From 40CM-2-70-7 sp035505915 (lineage in GTDB: Bacteria > Gemmatimonadota > Gemmatimonadetes > Gemmatimonadales > GWC2-71-9): a stretch of DNA of 64,000 nucleotides. The notes below the pieces were generated by a model, which made no database searches, was not told the DNA's origin, and saw only the letters and a list, made by a program, of their open reading frames with translations. Positions 28,353 to 39,882 of the stretch are shown here, one piece after another (position 1 is the first letter of the stretch; each line of letters opens with the position of its first letter). A program made the position numbers and the translations under genes. The DNA is taken from the NCBI GenBank assembly GCA_035505915.1, contig DATJQI010000011.1, positions 81,935 to 145,934 on the forward strand, given 5' to 3'.

Positions 28353-29714
28353 TCACACCGCTCCTTCCGGAAACTCCTGCAGCATTTTCTTCACGTCGGC
28401 CAGGAACTTGTCGCCGTCGGCGCCGTCCACCACGCGGTGATCGTAGGACATGCTGAGCATGCCCATGGTGCGGATGGCGATGGTGTCGGTCCCGTCGGGC
28501 TGGGTCATCACCCGGGGCCGCTTCTCGATCGCCCCGATGCCGAGAATGGCCACCTGGGGCTGGTTGATGATCGGGATCCCGATGTAGTCGCCGAAGATCC
28601 CGGGGTTGGTGATGGTGAAGGTGCCCCGCTGGATGTCGTCGGGCAGGAGCTTCTTGGTCCGCGCCCGCTCGCCGAGATCGTTGATGGCGCGGGCGATGCC
28701 CATGAGCGACAGCTCGTCGGCGTGCTTGATCACGGGAACGATCAGCCCCCAGTCGAGCGCCACCGCGATGCCGAGGTTGATGTCCCGCCGGTAGATGGTG
28801 TTGTCGCCCGACACGGCCGCGTTGATCACCGGGTGCTTGCGGAGGTTCTCGGCGCAGGCCTTGGCGATGAACGCCAGGAAGGTGAGGTTGACCCCCCGCT
28901 CCTGATACGACGCCTTCGCCTTGGCGCGCAGCTGCGCGACGCGCGTGAAGTCGACCTCGAAGAAGCTCGCGACGTGCGCCGAGACGCGCTTCGACATGAT
29001 CATGTGGTCCGCGGTGATCTTGCGGATCTTGGACCACGGCTCGACCCGGTCGCCGGGCCACGGCTCGGCGGCCGGATGCTCGATGGCTCCGGACGGCGCG
29101 GCCGCGGGCATCCGCGGCGCCAGGCCCGGGGCCGCGGCCGGCGCGCCGCGCTCGAGGTAGCCCAGGATGTCCTGCTTGGTCACCCGGCCCGCGTATCCCG
29201 TCCCCGCGATCCCCGAGATGTCCACCTGATGCTCGGCCGCGATCTTGCGCACCAGGGGCGTCGAGCGCCGGCGCAGCCGATCCTCGGCGGTCTCGTCGCC
29301 GTTGGCCGGGACGGGCACCGGAGCAGCCGGTTTGGGTGCCGGAGCCGGCGGCGCCGCGGGCGCCGCGGGCGCCCGCTGGGCCGCGGCGGGGACCGCGGGC
29401 GGCGCGGCCGGCGCGGGCTGGGCGGCTGCGGAGGGGGGGGCGGCGCTCGCGCCCGCCGGAGCTGCGGCGCCCTTCTCCGTCTCGATCACGGCCACGAGCG
29501 TCTGCACCGGCACGGTCTGGCCCTGCTGGACCTTGATCTCCGCCAGCACTCCCGCGGACGGCGCGGGAATCTCGGCGTCCACCTTGTCGGTCGAGATCTC
29601 GAAGAGCGGCTCATCCCGCTTCACTTCGTCACCGACCTTCTTGAGCCACTTCGAAAGGGTGCCCTCGGCGATGGATTCGCCCATCTGGGGCATCAGGACG
29701 TCGATTCGCGCCAT
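28353..29714 (-). CDS. 2-oxoacid dehydrogenase E2 (dihydrolipoyl acyltransferase)
   Basis: A 453-residue E2 core subunit. The N-terminal lipoyl domain carries the lipoate Lys44 in STDKVDAEIP, a long Ala/Pro linker covers about residues 82-145, a peripheral E1/E3-binding domain spans about 150-187, and the catalytic domain ends with the active-site HRVVDGADG motif. A GAGGAG ribosome site precedes the ATG. Together with the two E1 genes upstream it forms a branched-chain 2-oxoacid or pyruvate dehydrogenase complex; E3 is not in this window. Confidence 0.93.
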   Translation of the reverse strand: MARIDVLMPQMGESIAEGTLSKWLKKVGDEVKRDEPLFEISTDKVDAEIPAPSAGVLAEIKVQQGQTVPVQTLVAVIETEKGAAAPAGASAAPPSAAAQPAPAAPPAVPAAAQRAPAAPAAPPAPAPKPAAPVPVPANGDETAEDRLRRRSTPLVRKIAAEHQVDISGIAGTGYAGRVTKQDILGYLERGAPAAAPGLAPRMPAAAPSGAIEHPAAEPWPGDRVEPWSKIRKITADHMIMSKRVSAHVASFFEVDFTRVAQLRAKAKASYQERGVNLTFLAFIAKACAENLRKHPVINAAVSGDNTIYRRDINLGIAVALDWGLIVPVIKHADELSLMGIARAINDLGERARTKKLLPDDIQRGTFTITNPGIFGDYIGIPIINQPQVAILGIGAIEKRPRVMTQPDGTDTIAIRTMGMLSMSYDHRVVDGADGDKFLADVKKMLQEFPEGAV

Positions 29715-29724
29715 GACAAGCTCC

Positions 29725-30702
29725 TCAGTATCCGGCCAGCCAGCGCGCCGCCTTGACGATGTCGTCCGTCTGCGGCAGCACGAAGTCTTCCAGGGTGGGG
29801 GCATACGGGAGCGGCACGTCGTGTGCCGTCACCCGCATGATGGGTCCGTCCAGCCATTCGAACGCCCGTTCGTTGATGCGCGCCGTGATCTCTCCGGCCA
29901 GGCCGCCGGTCCGCGTGTCCTCGTGGACGATGAGGACTTTGTTGGTCTTCTTGACCGTCTGGAGGATCGCGTCGTCGTCGAGCGGCAGCAGGGTCCGCAG
30001 ATCCAGGATCTCCACCGACACGCCGTCCCGGTCGAGCGTCTCGGCCGCCTCGAGCGACTTCCAGACCGTCGCGCCGTAGGTGATGATCGACAGGTCCTTC
30101 CCTTCCCGGGCGATCCGCGCCGAACCGATGGGCGTCAGGATCTCCTCGCCCTCGGGAATCTGGTCCTTGATCCGGCGGTAGAGCCACTTGTGCTCGAGGT
30201 AGAGCACGGGGTCGTCGTCCCGGATCGCGGCCTTGATCAGCCCCTTGGCGTCCCGCACCGTGGCGGGATACACGATCTTGAGGCCCGGCGTATGGAAGAA
30301 CGCGGCCTCGGGGTTCTGCGAATGGAACGGCCCGCCCCGCACGTAGCCGCCGCACGGGCCCCGCACCACGATGGGCGTCGGCAGGCCCGCCCGGTACCGG
30401 GCGGTGGCGACGTAGTTCGTGAGCATGTCGTACGCGCACGAGATGAAGTCGATGAACTGCATTTCGGCGACGGGGCGCATGCCGAGGTGGGCGGCGCCGG
30501 CGGCGGCGCCCACGATGGCGGCCTCGGAGATGGGCGTGTCGATGACGCGGGAGTCCCCGAACTGCTTCTGGAAGCCCTCCGTCACCTTGAAGGCCCCGCC
30601 GTACGCGCCCACGTCCTCGCCCAGGATGAACACGCGGTCGTCGCGCTCCATCTCCTCGCGGAGCCCCTGCCGCAGGCCTTCCAGGAAGGTGATCTCAGCC
30701 AT
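29725..30702 (-). CDS. 2-oxoacid dehydrogenase E1 beta subunit
   Basis: A 325-residue transketolase-like subunit. Motifs FILGEDVGAYGGAFKVTEG, PISEAAIVGAAAGAA and the C-terminal VHEDTRTGGLAGEI are typical of branched-chain/pyruvate E1 beta. It overlaps the E1 alpha gene by 8 bases and E2 begins about 10 bases later. The split alpha/beta arrangement favours the branched-chain-type complex. Confidence 0.94.
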   Translation of the reverse strand: MAEITFLEGLRQGLREEMERDDRVFILGEDVGAYGGAFKVTEGFQKQFGDSRVIDTPISEAAIVGAAAGAAHLGMRPVAEMQFIDFISCAYDMLTNYVATARYRAGLPTPIVVRGPCGGYVRGGPFHSQNPEAAFFHTPGLKIVYPATVRDAKGLIKAAIRDDDPVLYLEHKWLYRRIKDQIPEGEEILTPIGSARIAREGKDLSIITYGATVWKSLEAAETLDRDGVSVEILDLRTLLPLDDDAILQTVKKTNKVLIVHEDTRTGGLAGEITARINERAFEWLDGPIMRVTAHDVPLPYAPTLEDFVLPQTDDIVKAARWLAGY

Positions 30703-31750
30703 GGAGACCCCGGAACCAGAGGCGATCCGCCGTCGCGGGATGGACGTACACGCCGGACAGCGCCGACTCCCCGGGCGGCAGCGGCTCGTTCACGCAAAGA
30801 TCGGTGGCCTGGTCGATCTCGTCCCGCACGTCGCCGTCGATGTCCTTCAGATCCTGTTCCTCCGCCCAGCCGTTCGAGAGCAGCTGGGTGAGGTAGCGGT
30901 CGATCGGATCGTTCTTCGCCCAGCGGTCGAGCTCCTCCTGCGGCACGTAATGCTGATCGTCGTGCTCGGCGTGTCCCTTCCGCCGGAAGGTCTTCACTTC
31001 GACGAAGTGCACGCCCTTGCCCATCCGGGCCCGGTCCACGGCGTACTTGGTGGCTTCATAGACGGCCAGCACGTCGTTTCCATCCACGGTCACGGCGGGA
31101 ATGCCGTAGCCCTTCGCCTTGTCGGCCAGGTTGCGGACCGCGAACTGGCGCTCCGGCGTGGTCGAGTAGGCGTAGCCGTTGTACTCGCCGATCACCACCA
31201 GCGGGCAGCGCTGCACGGCGGCGAAATTGAGACCTTCATGAAAGGCGCCGGTGGACGTCGCCCCGTCACCGATGTAGACGAGTCCCACCCGCGGCTCCCG
31301 CCGCATCTTGAAGGTCAGCGTCACGCCGGCCATCACGGGGATCATGTCTCCGAGGTGGGAGATCTGGCCCAGGTACCCGAGCTCCAGGTCGCCGAAATGG
31401 ACGTTCAGCTCCCGGCCCCGGGTGGGGCTCTGGTCCTTGGCCATGTATTGCCGGAGGATCTGTACCGGCTGGGCGCCCATCACCAGCAGGGACCCGAGGT
31501 TGCGGATGAGGGGAGACAGGAAGTCCCGGTGTCGCCCGCGCTCGAGCGCGTAGGCCGAGGCCACCGATTCCCCCTCCTGCCCCAGGGAGCGGAACAATCC
31601 GCCGATGACTTTGCTTTGCTTGTAGAGAGCGGTGAGCCGCTCTTCGAGGGTCCGGGTGAGCCGAAGGAACCGATAGATCTCGAGGAGCTGATCTCGGCTC
31701 AAGCCCGCCGGAATCGGGGGCGCTTTGGGGAGGGACGTAGACCCGGGCAC
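30695..31750 (-). CDS. 2-oxoacid dehydrogenase E1 alpha subunit
   Basis: A 351-residue thiamine-diphosphate enzyme subunit. The TPP motif GDGATSTGAFHEGLNFAAV is near residues 168-186, followed by VIGEYNGYAYST, and the phosphorylation-loop-like TFRRKGHAEHDD region is present. The start is GTG at 31750 with no ribosome site; a TAATTT box lies 7 bases upstream, hinting at leaderless expression. It is first in the E1a-E1b-E2 operon and divergent from a copper-chaperone gene. Confidence 0.94.
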   Translation of the reverse strand: MPGSTSLPKAPPIPAGLSRDQLLEIYRFLRLTRTLEERLTALYKQSKVIGGLFRSLGQEGESVASAYALERGRHRDFLSPLIRNLGSLLVMGAQPVQILRQYMAKDQSPTRGRELNVHFGDLELGYLGQISHLGDMIPVMAGVTLTFKMRREPRVGLVYIGDGATSTGAFHEGLNFAAVQRCPLVVIGEYNGYAYSTTPERQFAVRNLADKAKGYGIPAVTVDGNDVLAVYEATKYAVDRARMGKGVHFVEVKTFRRKGHAEHDDQHYVPQEELDRWAKNDPIDRYLTQLLSNGWAEEQDLKDIDGDVRDEIDQATDLCVNEPLPPGESALSGVYVHPATADRLWFRGLHG

Positions 31751-31815
31751 GTATCGTAAATTATGGTGGGCGTGAAAGTTGGAGAGGGTGTGGACTCAAA
31801 TCAAGCGGAGGACCG

Positions 31816-32028
31816 GTGGCCAGCACGACTCTAACGGTGTCCGGGATGACCTGCGGGCACTGCCAGGCGAAAGTGGAGCGGGCACTGCAGGGTGTGGCGG
31901 GGGTCTACAGCGCGACGGTGGACCGGGCCGCCGGGGTGGCGGAGGTGGAAAGCGCGGATTCGGTGTCCCCGGCCGAGCTGATCGCGGCGGTCGAACGGGC
32001 GGGCTACCGCGCGGGAGTTCCCGCCTAG
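31816..32028 (+). CDS. Heavy-metal-associated domain protein, CopZ-like copper chaperone
   Basis: A 70-residue HMA domain with the metal site GMTCGHCQAKV (Cys13, Cys16). Such proteins carry Cu(I) to CopA-type ATPases. The GTG start has GGAGG 4 bases upstream. It faces the copper ATPase operon and shares its stop codon bases (CTAG) with the convergent gene at 32025, so supply of copper to the nearby CopA is likely. Confidence 0.9.
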   Translation: MASTTLTVSGMTCGHCQAKVERALQGVAGVYSATVDRAAGVAEVESADSVSPAELIAAVERAGYRAGVPA

Positions 32029-32315
32029 TACGCCCCGCGCGCGTGGTGCGTGGGATCGGCCTTCTGGTGGACCAGGGTGAGGAACCGCTTGGCCACCTTG
32101 TCCAGCTCGGCTTCCCCCACCTGATCGGTGGTGACGTCCACGAAGGTGTAGTGCCCGCCCTCGGCCCGCACCGCCACGGAGACTTTGCCCAGCGCCCCGG
32201 CGAACGACCGCCGGCGCGGCGCCTCTTCGGAGGGCGCGAGGTGCGCCCCGAAGTACGATTGCGCCGCGGCGAGAACCTCGTCGGGCGGCAGGTGGGTCCG
32301 GTGGAAATACCTCAT
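32025..32315 (-). CDS. Small conserved-looking protein downstream of copA, unknown function
   Basis: A 96-residue soluble protein, MRYFHRTHLPPDEVLAAAQS, without cysteines. It looks like an alpha/beta fold of the START or polyketide-cyclase kind only by general pattern, and I cannot assign a family. It overlaps copA by ATGA and ends in the same CTAG as the convergent CopZ-like gene. Context suggests a copper-handling accessory role, but this is a guess. Confidence 0.65.
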   Translation of the reverse strand: MRYFHRTHLPPDEVLAAAQSYFGAHLAPSEEAPRRRSFAGALGKVSVAVRAEGGHYTFVDVTTDQVGEAELDKVAKRFLTLVHQKADPTHHARGAY

Positions 32316-34876
32316 GCGACGCTCCCGCTGGAGGCGGCCGGCTGGAACCGGCGCAACGTGAGGCTGCTCAGCACCACGGAGAGGCTGGACCACGCCATCG
32401 CCGCGCTGGCGATGACGGGGGACAAGAGTAACCCGGTGGCGGGATAGAGTACACCCGCCGCCAGCGGAATCCCCACCACGTTGTAGATGAACGCCCAGAA
32501 CAGGTTCCGCCGGATGGTGGCCAGGGTCCGGCGCGAGAGCGCCACCGCCGTGTCCACCGCGCGCAGGTCCCCCCGCATCAGGGTGACGTCCGACGCCTCG
32601 AGCGCCACGTCGGCCCCGGTGCCGATCGCGATCCCGACGTCCGCCTGCGCCAGGGCCGGCGCGTCGTTGAGGCCGTCGCCGACCATCGCCACCCGCCGGC
32701 CGCCGCGCTGGAACTTCTTCACGAGATCGGCCTTCTGGGACGGCAGGACCTCGGGCACGATGTCGTCGATGCCCACTTCGCGGGCCACCGCTTCCGCCGC
32801 CTTCCGGGAGTCGCCGGACACCATCGTCACCGCCAGCCCGCGGGCCTGGAGGAGGGCGACGGCGTCGCGCGACGTCGGCTTGATGGGGTCCGCGATCGCG
32901 ATGATGGCGTACACGGTGTTGTTCACCACCACGATCACGGGAGAGCGCCCCTCGCCCGCCAGCCGGTCGGCGTCCCCGGCGAGCGTGCCGAGATCGAGGG
33001 AACGCTCCCGGGCGTGCCGGAGGGAGACGACTTCCACGATCCGCCGGTCCACGGTGCCCCGCACGCCCCGCCCTTCCATCGCGGCGAACTTGTCCACCGA
33101 CAGGATGGACACACCCTTCGCCTTCGCGGCGTCGAGAATGGCGAGCGCCAGCGGATGCTCGGACCGTTGCTCCACCGACGCGGCCCACTTGAGCACGTCC
33201 GCCGGGGACACCGGCGTCCCGTCGCTCTTCTTGGCGGTGAGGATGTGGGTGACCGCCGGCCGGCCTTCGGTGATGGTGCCGGTCTTGTCGAGCAGGACCG
33301 CTTTCACCCGGGAGAGCCCCTCGATGGCCTGGCCGCCGCGGATCAGGATGCCCAGCTCCGCCGCGCGCCCGGTGCCCACCAGGATGGCGGTCGGGGTCGC
33401 GAGGCCCAGCGCGCAGGGGCACGCGATGATCAGCACGGTGACGAAGGCGACCGTCGCGAAGAGGACCGCCGGCTCGGGCCCCACGTCGAACCAGACGATG
33501 AAGGCCACGATCGCGAGCGCGATCACCACCGGGACGAACACCCCCGCGACCCGGTCGGCCAGGGACTGGATCGAGGCCTTCGACGCCTGGGCTTCCTCCA
33601 CCAGCCGGATGATCTGCCCCAGGGCGGCGTCCTTCCCCACGCGCGTCGCGCGGAAGACCACGCTGCCGGTCGTGTTGATGGTGCCCCCCACGATCTCGTC
33701 GCCCGGCTTCTTGGTCACGGGCATCGGCTCGCCCGTGAGCATCGATTCGTCGAGGGCCGACACGCCTTCGGTGACGACGCCGTCCACCGGCACCCGTTCC
33801 CCGGGGCGCACGATGACCAGGTCGTCCACCACCACGGCCTCCACGGGAGCGTCGGACTCCGCGGTTCCCCGCCGGACCCGCGCGGTCTTGGGCCCGAGGG
33901 CGGCCAGGCGGCGGATGGCCGCCGAGGTCTGGCCCTTGGCCCGGGCTTCGAGCAGGCGGCCGAGGAGAATGAGGGCGATGATGGCCGAGACGGCTTCGTA
34001 GTAGACGTCCGCCGGCCGGCCCGCGGCGAGGAACCAGCCGGGGGCCAGCGTGGCGACGGCGGAGTACAGAAACGCCGCCCCGGTGCCGACGGCGATGAGC
34101 GTGTTCATGTCGGCGGTGCGGTGCCGCACGCCGCTCCAGGCCGCCCGGTAGAACTGCCCCCCGCCCCAGACCATCACCGGCACCGTGAGGAGTCCGAGCA
34201 CCCGCCGAATCCAGTCCGGATCGAGGGGCCAGCGGTTCTGTACGACGTCCCGGAGACGCTCCGCGAGGGGCATCAGCACCCGGCCGAGCAGATCGAAGCG
34301 GTGGAAGGTGTCCAGGGGCCGGTCGGCCATCAGGAGCATGCCCCCGAGCATCGCGATGACGGCCACGGTGCCGGAGAGCGCCAGCTTCCAGCTCAGGACC
34401 CGCACGTCGCGGGCCCGCGCCAGCCGCTCGCGTTCCACCGGATCCTCGGCCGCGATCGGGAGGGACACCGTGAACCCGGCGGCGCGTACCGCCTGCTCCA
34501 GCGCTCCCGCCGTGGCGACCCCGGGGACGTATTCGACGGTCAGGGTTTCGAGGGCCTGGTTCGCCGTCGCCTTCACGACGCCCGCGACCTGGCCCACGGC
34601 GCGCTCGAGTCCCCCGACGCTCGGGGCGTAGTGGAGATCCTGCACGGCGATGGTGACGGTGGCGAGGCCGCAGTCGTACCCGGCGCCGCGCACCGCGCGG
34701 ACCAAGTCGCCGATGCCGGTGGTCTGGTCGTCGTAGTCCACGGCCGCGCGGCCGGTGGCGTAGTTCACGCTGGCGGCGGTGACGGCGGGACGCGCGGCCA
34801 GCGCCTGCTGCACCGTGATGGCGCACGAGGCGCAGCTCATCCCTTCGATGGGAAGGATGATCCGGGCTTTAGCCAT
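32312..34876 (-). CDS. copA: Copper-exporting P1B-type ATPase
   Basis: An 854-residue ATPase. An N-terminal HMA domain has EGMSCASC (Cys15, Cys18). A second HMA-like repeat near residues 73-140 has lost its CxxC. Membrane motifs are ACPCALGLATPT (copper site CPC), the phosphorylation site DKTGTITEG, SEHPLA in the nucleotide domain, GDGLNDAPALAQAD and a last helix with MAWSSLSVVLSSL (MxxSS), all of the Cu(I) class. It overlaps the cupredoxin gene by 8 bases and the 96-residue gene by 4. Confidence 0.96.
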   Translation of the reverse strand: MAKARIILPIEGMSCASCAITVQQALAARPAVTAASVNYATGRAAVDYDDQTTGIGDLVRAVRGAGYDCGLATVTIAVQDLHYAPSVGGLERAVGQVAGVVKATANQALETLTVEYVPGVATAGALEQAVRAAGFTVSLPIAAEDPVERERLARARDVRVLSWKLALSGTVAVIAMLGGMLLMADRPLDTFHRFDLLGRVLMPLAERLRDVVQNRWPLDPDWIRRVLGLLTVPVMVWGGGQFYRAAWSGVRHRTADMNTLIAVGTGAAFLYSAVATLAPGWFLAAGRPADVYYEAVSAIIALILLGRLLEARAKGQTSAAIRRLAALGPKTARVRRGTAESDAPVEAVVVDDLVIVRPGERVPVDGVVTEGVSALDESMLTGEPMPVTKKPGDEIVGGTINTTGSVVFRATRVGKDAALGQIIRLVEEAQASKASIQSLADRVAGVFVPVVIALAIVAFIVWFDVGPEPAVLFATVAFVTVLIIACPCALGLATPTAILVGTGRAAELGILIRGGQAIEGLSRVKAVLLDKTGTITEGRPAVTHILTAKKSDGTPVSPADVLKWAASVEQRSEHPLALAILDAAKAKGVSILSVDKFAAMEGRGVRGTVDRRIVEVVSLRHARERSLDLGTLAGDADRLAGEGRSPVIVVVNNTVYAIIAIADPIKPTSRDAVALLQARGLAVTMVSGDSRKAAEAVAREVGIDDIVPEVLPSQKADLVKKFQRGGRRVAMVGDGLNDAPALAQADVGIAIGTGADVALEASDVTLMRGDLRAVDTAVALSRRTLATIRRNLFWAFIYNVVGIPLAAGVLYPATGLLLSPVIASAAMAWSSLSVVLSSLTLRRFQPAASSGSVA

Positions 34877-35294
34877 GCGCGGGGTGCGGCGAGGGGGCCG
34901 CGCGGCGCTCGACGCCGGCCGGCTCCACCACCAGGGTTCCTTTCAGCATGCTCATCCCGCAACGGAAGGGATACTCCCCGGGTTCCCGGGGGGTGAACTC
35001 GACGGTCGTGTCCTGAAACGCGGGGAGCGCTTGATCGACGTGGAAGGCTTCGAACACCACCCGTTCCGAGCAGTCGGCGGTCTCGTCCCGGTAGAACACC
35101 AGGCGGACCGGCTTCCCCGCCTGCACCAGGATGGTGTCGGGCGTGTAGCCGCCCTTCACCACGATCCGCACTTCCTGCACGCCCCCGGAATCACGGGCGG
35201 CGCTGGGCGCCGCCCGCGAGCCGAGGAAGTACCACAACACCCACCCGATGACGCATCCGCCGAGGATGGTGACAGCGAGCTGCGCCCCGGTCAC
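34869..35294 (-). CDS. Membrane-anchored cupredoxin-domain protein
   Basis: A 141-residue protein with one N-terminal membrane helix (residues 5-24) and a cupredoxin-like beta domain facing outside. Possible copper ligands are the Cys in DETADCSERV, a His in EAFHVDQ, the Cys in PFRCGMSMLKG and nearby Met residues. The gene directly precedes and overlaps copA, so it probably binds or oxidises exported copper. The start is GTG at 35294. Confidence 0.85.
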   Translation of the reverse strand: MTGAQLAVTILGGCVIGWVLWYFLGSRAAPSAARDSGGVQEVRIVVKGGYTPDTILVQAGKPVRLVFYRDETADCSERVVFEAFHVDQALPAFQDTTVEFTPREPGEYPFRCGMSMLKGTLVVEPAGVERRAAPSPHPAHG

Positions 35295-35303
35295 GCTGGC
35301 CCC

Positions 35304-37808
<2,505 letters not shown>

Positions 37809-37852
37809 CGGACGGTCATCTCCTCTGTGCGGATCCGGTTGGGCGAGCGGGG

Positions 37853-39187
37853 TCACTTGTCCCCGTACTCGTAGTATTCCACTCCCAAGTGGGTGATCTG
37901 CTCCTCACCCATCAGCCACCGGAGAGTGTTCTTCAGCTTCGTCTGCTGGATGAAGAGATCGTGCTCCGGGTACAGCCCCGGCGCGGTCTGCGGACTCTTG
38001 AAGTAGAAGGACAGCCATTCCTGCACCCCGGACAGCCCGGCCCGCTGCGCCAGATCGAAGAACAGCGCCAGGTCGAGCACGATGGGAGCGGCGAGAATCG
38101 AGTCGCGGCACAGGAAGTCGACCTTGATCTGCATCGGGTAGCCCAGCCACCCGAAGATGTCGATGTTGTCCCAGCCTTCCTTATTGTCTCCCCGCGGCGG
38201 GTAGTAGTTGATCCGCACCTTGTGGAAGACCTTGCCGTACAGCTCCGGGTACATGTCGGGCTGCAGGATGTACTCGAGCACCCCGAGCTTCGACTCTTCC
38301 TTGGTCTTGAACGATTCGGGATCGTCCAGCACTTCGCCGTCCCGGTTTCCCAGAATGTTGGTCGAGTACCACCCCGCCAGTCCGAGCATCCGCGCCTTGA
38401 AGGCCGGCGCCAGGACCGTCTTCATCATCGTCTGACCGGTTTTGAAGTCCTTCCCGCCGATCGCGATCTTCCGCTCGTCGGCGAGCTGGGCCAGGGCCGG
38501 CACATCCACACAGAGGTTGGGGGCGCCGTTGGCGAACGGAACGCTCTCCATCAGCGCCGCGTACGCGTACAGCATCGACGGCGCGATGGCGGGGTCGTTC
38601 TGCTCCATCGCCTTCTCGAACGCCGCGAGGGTCTGGTGCGCGGGGCCGGGCGTGATGAAGACTTCGGTGGACGCGGCCCACACCACCACCACCCGCGCCA
38701 CGCCGCTCGCCTTCTTGAACTCCCGGATGTCCGCCCGCAGCTGCTCGGCCAGATCCCGCTTGTTCTTGCCGCGCTTGACGTTCGTCCCCTGCAGCCGCTT
38801 CACGTAGTTCTGGTCGAAGGCGGCGGGGATCGGGCGGATGGACTTGAGGAAATCGGCGATGGGCTCGAGGTGGTCCCGCTCGAGCACGCCCGCCTTCACC
38901 GCGGCCGTGTACGCATCGTCGGGAATGGGATCCCAGGCCGCGAACACCAGATCCTGGAGCTCGGCCAGCGGCACGAACTCCTTGATCTTGGGAGACCGCC
39001 GGTCGGTGCGCTTCCCCAGCCGGATGGTCCCCATCTGGGTGAGCGAGCCGATCGGGAGCGCGCGCCCGCGCCGGATGTTTTCGACGCCGGCGATGAACGT
39101 GGTCGACACCGCGCCCAGGCCGACCAGCATGACCCCGAGCTTCCCGCCCGCCGGCGCGATCGCGCGCCCTCCCCCCGCTCCCGCCAT
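37853..39187 (-). CDS. ino1: myo-Inositol-1-phosphate synthase
   Basis: A 444-residue NAD-dependent enzyme that cyclises glucose-6-phosphate to inositol-1-phosphate. GVMLVGLGAVSTTFIAGVE near residues 18-36 is the NAD loop, and VVWAASTEVF, IGGKDFKTGQTMMKT and GWYSTNILGNRDG are core motifs. The ATG shares one base with the stop of the phosphatidyltransferase gene (TGATG). Its neighbours suggest that the product feeds inositol phospholipid synthesis. Confidence 0.95.
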   Translation of the reverse strand: MAGAGGGRAIAPAGGKLGVMLVGLGAVSTTFIAGVENIRRGRALPIGSLTQMGTIRLGKRTDRRSPKIKEFVPLAELQDLVFAAWDPIPDDAYTAAVKAGVLERDHLEPIADFLKSIRPIPAAFDQNYVKRLQGTNVKRGKNKRDLAEQLRADIREFKKASGVARVVVVWAASTEVFITPGPAHQTLAAFEKAMEQNDPAIAPSMLYAYAALMESVPFANGAPNLCVDVPALAQLADERKIAIGGKDFKTGQTMMKTVLAPAFKARMLGLAGWYSTNILGNRDGEVLDDPESFKTKEESKLGVLEYILQPDMYPELYGKVFHKVRINYYPPRGDNKEGWDNIDIFGWLGYPMQIKVDFLCRDSILAAPIVLDLALFFDLAQRAGLSGVQEWLSFYFKSPQTAPGLYPEHDLFIQQTKLKNTLRWLMGEEQITHLGVEYYEYGDK

Positions 39188-39882
39188 CAATGTCCTTTCC
39201 GCAGCACCGCGGGATGCCCCGCGAGCGTGTCACGTTTGCGGGACGGGGCCGGCGCGGGCGTCTTCTTCCGGACGACCCGCGCCACGTGCACCACCCGCTG
39301 TATCACCGTCACCGCCGTCGTCACCGACAGGAGGGCCATGATCCAGAAGAGGATCTGCCCGTGATTCCCGGCGCCGAAGAACAGCGTCGGCGCACCCAGG
39401 ACGAGGAACCGCTCGGCCCGCTGCGCGATGCCGACCTTCGCTTCGAGTCCCAGCCCCTCGGCCCGCGCCCGGGTGTACGACACGAGCAGGCTGGACGACA
39501 GCGCCCCGATCGCGAGCGCCACCGCCAGATCCAGACGCTCCGGTGGAACCCCGCCGTGGACGAACCACAGCGCGATCCCCAGAAACACCGCCGATTCCCC
39601 CACCCGGTCCAGCGTCGAGTCGTAAAACGCGCCGAACGTGGTGGACAGGGCGCCCAGTCGCGCCACCTGCCCGTCCAGGATGTCGAACAGCCCGCTGGCC
39701 AGGAGCAGGGCTCCGCCCCACCGCGGATAGCCGGCACCGAACGCCACGGCCGAGCTGAGGACGACCGCGGCTCCGAACGTGGTGATGACATTGGGCGTGA
39801 ATCCGGCCCGGATGGCGCCCCGGGCAATCGGGCCGACGGCCTTCAGGAATCCGTCGCGGACCGGCTGGGGAATGACGTTCAT
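39187..39882 (-). CDS. CDP-alcohol phosphatidyltransferase, probable phosphatidylinositol-phosphate synthase
   Basis: A 231-residue integral membrane enzyme with about six helices. The complete CDP-alcohol motif DILDGQVARL, then TTFGAFYDSTLD, gives the four metal-binding aspartates. Position directly before Ino1 suggests that inositol-1-phosphate is the acceptor, giving phosphatidylinositol phosphate. Phosphatidylglycerol-phosphate synthase would be the alternative. The ATG overlaps the NamZ stop by ATGA. Confidence 0.86.
   Translation of the reverse strand: MNVIPQPVRDGFLKAVGPIARGAIRAGFTPNVITTFGAAVVLSSAVAFGAGYPRWGGALLLASGLFDILDGQVARLGALSTTFGAFYDSTLDRVGESAVFLGIALWFVHGGVPPERLDLAVALAIGALSSSLLVSYTRARAEGLGLEAKVGIAQRAERFLVLGAPTLFFGAGNHGQILFWIMALLSVTTAVTVIQRVVHVARVVRKKTPAPAPSRKRDTLAGHPAVLRKGH

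Noticed and set aside
31751..31815. Copper-responsive operator between E1 alpha and the CopZ-like gene
   Set aside because: I looked for a dyad of the CueR or CsoR type and found none convincing; only weak AT-rich boxes are present.
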